The notes under the pieces: generated by a model
Seen by the model: only the letters and a program-made list of their open reading frames with translations
What the model was told of the DNA's origin: nothing
Database searches by the model: none
Source: Candidatus Woesearchaeota archaeon
GTDB lineage: Archaea; Nanobdellota; Nanobdellia; Woesearchaeales; UBA11576
DNA: 6,433 nt
Direction of reading: 5' to 3'
NCBI GenBank assembly: GCA_027083015.1
Contig: JALWQS010000067.1
Location: 1-6,433 of the forward strand
Shown: in pieces, positions 4,842-6,433 of the stretch
Layout: each line of letters opens with the position of its first letter
How positions within the stretch are numbered: position 1 is the stretch's first letter
Position numbers and translations under genes: made by a program

Positions 4842-6125
4842 TTGGATCCGATAGAAATCTTGACCATCGCTATCTTCATACTTGCTTATGTCTTGATGAT
4901 CCGTTTCTATAAGCACAAAGTTGTTGTTATCTGGTCTTCTGTTGTTCTCTTGTTGATCTTTGGTGCTATCTCTTTTGAGAGTGCTTTGGATTCTATCGAT
5001 TGGAATGTCATAGGCATCTATATTGGTATGATGTTTATCGCTGAAGCTCTGGTCGCTTCTTCTTTGCCCGAGTTTATCTCTATCTGGTTTACAAATAAGA
5101 CCAATAGCGCTGTCTGGACCATGATCTTTGTCTCTCTTCTTTCCGGAGTCCTTTCTATCTTTCTTGAGAATGTCTCTGTGGTTCTTATCATGGCACCTAT
5201 AGTTTTTGCCGTCGCTAACAAGCTTCGTATTTCTCCTGTCAAACTTATGATCGGTGTTGCTGTTTCTTCTAATCTTCAGGGTGTTGCTCTTCTTATCGGT
5301 GATCCTCCTTCTATACTGTTGGCTAACTTTATAGGTATGAATTTCAATGATTTTTTCTTCTTTCATGGTAAGGCTTCTTTGTTCTTTGCTGTTCAGTTGG
5401 GTATGTTGGCTTCTTTGGGTGTCTTGTACCTTTTCTTCAGGAGGTTTCCTCGCAAGACGATTGAGGAGTTGAGGGGTGTTTCTGTCAAGAGTTTCTTCCC
5501 TTTGTTTCTTCTTGTCATGCTCATAGTATCTCTGGCTTATGTTTCTCTTAAGGGCGAGTCTGATATTCTTCCTCTTGGTGGTGTGACGATGTTTTATGGT
5601 TCTATCGCTTTGTTCTGGTTGATGAATGAGAAGAAGAAGATTGAGAAGAAGATTATCAATACTATCTTTGAGTTTGATTGGTATACTGCTTTTTTCATAA
5701 TTGCTGTCTTTATTATCGTCCGTTCACTTGTAGCTTCTGGTGCTATCTCTGATCTTGCTGCTTTCGTTGTTTCTCTTATAGGTCATAGCATGGCTTTATC
5801 TTTTATTGTCATCGTGCTGGTCTCTATCTTGATATCTGCTTTTGTTGATAATATTCCTTATCTTGTCGCTATGCTTCCTTTGATCCAGCAGATCGGTAAT
5901 CAGTTGGGTTCTGTCCCTTATGTTCTTTATTTTGGTCTGCTTATCGGCGCTTCTGTTGGTGGTAATATAACTCCTATTGGCGCTACTGCTAATATTGTTG
6001 CTGTAGGTCTTTTGAAGTCTAAGGGTTATGAGACTTCTTTCTGGGATTTTGTCAGGATCGGTCTGCCTTTCACTCTTGTTGCGGTTTCTGTTTCTGCGGG
6101 TTTCATCTGGTTAATGTTTGGTTGA
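4842..6125 (+). CDS. ArsB/NhaD-superfamily (ion transporter superfamily) membrane permease
   Basis: This 427-residue polytopic membrane protein moves an ion or small anion across the cytoplasmic membrane. Roughly eleven hydrophobic segments can be marked, in two halves around a charged loop at 262-275 (NEKKKIEKKI). Signature segments of the ArsB/NhaD/CitMHS superfamily appear in both halves: FLENVSVVLIMAPIV (107-121) and SSNLQGVALLIGDPPSILL (142-160) in the first, FVDNIPYLVAMLPL (334-347) and GASVGGNITPIGATANIVAVG (369-389) in the second. These form the paired re-entrant loops carrying the substrate site. Known members export arsenite, exchange Na+ for H+, or move carboxylates and other anions; the sequence alone does not decide. 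No ars regulator or arsenate reductase lies nearby, which argues mildly against an arsenic role. The TTG start follows a good Shine-Dalgarno site. Length is typical and the gene is intact. Confidence 0.88.
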   Translation: MDPIEILTIAIFILAYVLMIRFYKHKVVVIWSSVVLLLIFGAISFESALDSIDWNVIGIYIGMMFIAEALVASSLPEFISIWFTNKTNSAVWTMIFVSLLSGVLSIFLENVSVVLIMAPIVFAVANKLRISPVKLMIGVAVSSNLQGVALLIGDPPSILLANFIGMNFNDFFFFHGKASLFFAVQLGMLASLGVLYLFFRRFPRKTIEELRGVSVKSFFPLFLLVMLIVSLAYVSLKGESDILPLGGVTMFYGSIALFWLMNEKKKIEKKIINTIFEFDWYTAFFIIAVFIIVRSLVASGAISDLAAFVVSLIGHSMALSFIVIVLVSILISAFVDNIPYLVAMLPLIQQIGNQLGSVPYVLYFGLLIGASVGGNITPIGATANIVAVGLLKSKGYETSFWDFVRIGLPFTLVAVSVSAGFIWLMFG

Positions 6126-6180
6126 TACGCTTCTATACTTTCTTGGCTTTGTATCTTCTATCGTTAACTAAACAAGCTCC

Positions 6181-6269
6181 AAAACCCAAAACTTTATATA
6201 TTAAAACCCCTATTTTTTAAAGGAATCTGTTGTTATCTGTTGATATTGGTTGTTTTGACGGGTTTTGAC
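6181..6269 (+). repeat. Cluster of short repeats around the pilin promoter and leader
   Basis: AAAACCC occurs at 6181-6187 and 6203-6209, flanking the TATA box with a 22-base period, and its inverse GGGTTTT is at 6260-6266. TCTGTTG occurs at 6226-6232 and 6236-6242, with the related TTGGTTG at 6246. GTTTTGAC occurs at 6252-6259 and 6262-6269. The last two sets have a 10-base period, so sites would fall on one face of the helix. This suggests operator sites, but no regulator is identifiable. Confidence 0.45.
6191..6202 (+). promoter_or_regulatory. TATA box for the pilin gene
   Basis: ACTTTATATATT is a strong archaeal TATA sequence. Transcription would begin near 6222-6226 and leave a leader of about 95 bases before ATG 6318, unlike the leaderless genes upstream. 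A T6 run at 6213-6218, close to the expected start, might also end transcripts from the transporter. Confidence 0.55.
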
Positions 6270-6306
6270 AGATCATTGATTTTAAGATGGAATGACCACC
6301 CAAAAA

Positions 6307-6310
6307 GAGG
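6307..6310 (+). promoter_or_regulatory. Ribosome-binding site for the pilin start
   Basis: GAGG, within AAAGAGG, lies seven bases before ATG 6318 and supports this start over upstream in-frame TTG codons. A short overlapping frame beginning at ATG 6292 would run through it and stop at 6325-6327. Confidence 0.45.
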
Positions 6311-6317
6311 CAGATAT

Positions 6318-6433
6318 ATGTTGTTAAAGGGCAAAAAAGCTGTTGAGCCGCTTATCGCTGCAGTTCTTCTTATCGTTATTACAGTTACTATTGGAGCTAT
6401 CGTTTATGCTTTAGTCACGAATTATACCACTTC
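6318..6433 (+). CDS. Archaeal type IV pilin N-terminal part (cut by window end)
   Basis: Only the first 38 codons are present. The product begins MLLKGKKAVEPLIAAVLL and continues into one long hydrophobic helix (about residues 11-33) ending in LVTNYTT. A very short basic leader followed directly by a hydrophobic helix is the class III signal processed by prepilin peptidase, and KKAVxPLIA matches the archaeal pilin N-terminal family, usually KAVSPVIA. Cleavage is expected next to A8. After cleavage the helix anchors and packs the subunit in a pilus or pseudopilus. Glu10 stands where many relatives have Ser. The rest of the protein, which would tell adhesion pilus from another surface fibre, is outside the window. 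The prepilin peptidase at 2947-3810 is the likely processing enzyme. Confidence 0.8.
   Translation, partial: MLLKGKKAVEPLIAAVLLIVITVTIGAIVYALVTNYTT

Noticed and set aside
4812..5366. 184-codon minus-strand frame inside the transporter gene
   Set aside because: It is a Lys/Arg/Asp-rich antisense reading of T-rich membrane-protein codons, while the plus strand carries clear transporter motifs.
6292..6327. Eleven-codon upstream frame overlapping the pilin start
   Set aside because: It has no ribosome-binding site of its own and unusual codons; it is noted only as a possible minor leader element.
1..6433. CRISPR array, tRNA, rRNA or insertion sequence
   Set aside because: No regularly spaced long repeats, cloverleaf pattern, rRNA core sequence or transposase reading was seen.

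Overview
The window most likely comes from an AT-rich archaeon, probably of the DPANN / Woesearchaeota type. Three observations support this. There is a prepilin peptidase with the archaeal-specific C-terminal extension, and a partial archaeal type IV pilin. Most start codons have a TATA-like box about 27-30 bases upstream and no Shine-Dalgarno sequence, which fits leaderless archaeal transcription. The lineage is inferred from gene style and cannot be proven from this window.

Layout. At 35-687 there is an unrecognised gene split by an apparent one-base frameshift near 286-293. A PIN-domain protein (703-1194, minus) faces it convergently. A SAM-dependent methyltransferase (1328-2104, plus) diverges from the PIN gene and ends 7 bases from an unrecognised protein with a helix-turn-helix-like segment (2112-2837, minus). 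A prepilin peptidase follows (2947-3810, minus). It diverges from a cis-prenyltransferase-fold protein (3943-4686, plus) whose catalytic and metal-binding residues appear substituted. After a spacer containing two hairpins comes an ArsB/NhaD-type ion transporter (4842-6125, plus) with a TTG start and a real Shine-Dalgarno site. The window ends in the first 38 codons of a type IV pilin (6318 onward), which has a long leader rich in short repeats. No stretch above 300 bases lacks a gene.

The genes do not form one operon; nearly every gene has its own promoter. The clearest functional link is between the prepilin peptidase and the pilin, as enzyme and probable substrate. A cis-prenyltransferase could supply the polyprenyl carrier used to glycosylate such surface proteins, but this copy looks unable to catalyse the reaction alone. 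A property of the whole window is strong strand asymmetry. Plus-strand genes use T/G-ending codons and minus-strand genes use A-ending codons, so the plus strand is T-rich whatever the gene direction. I saw no CRISPR array, insertion sequence, tRNA or rRNA.
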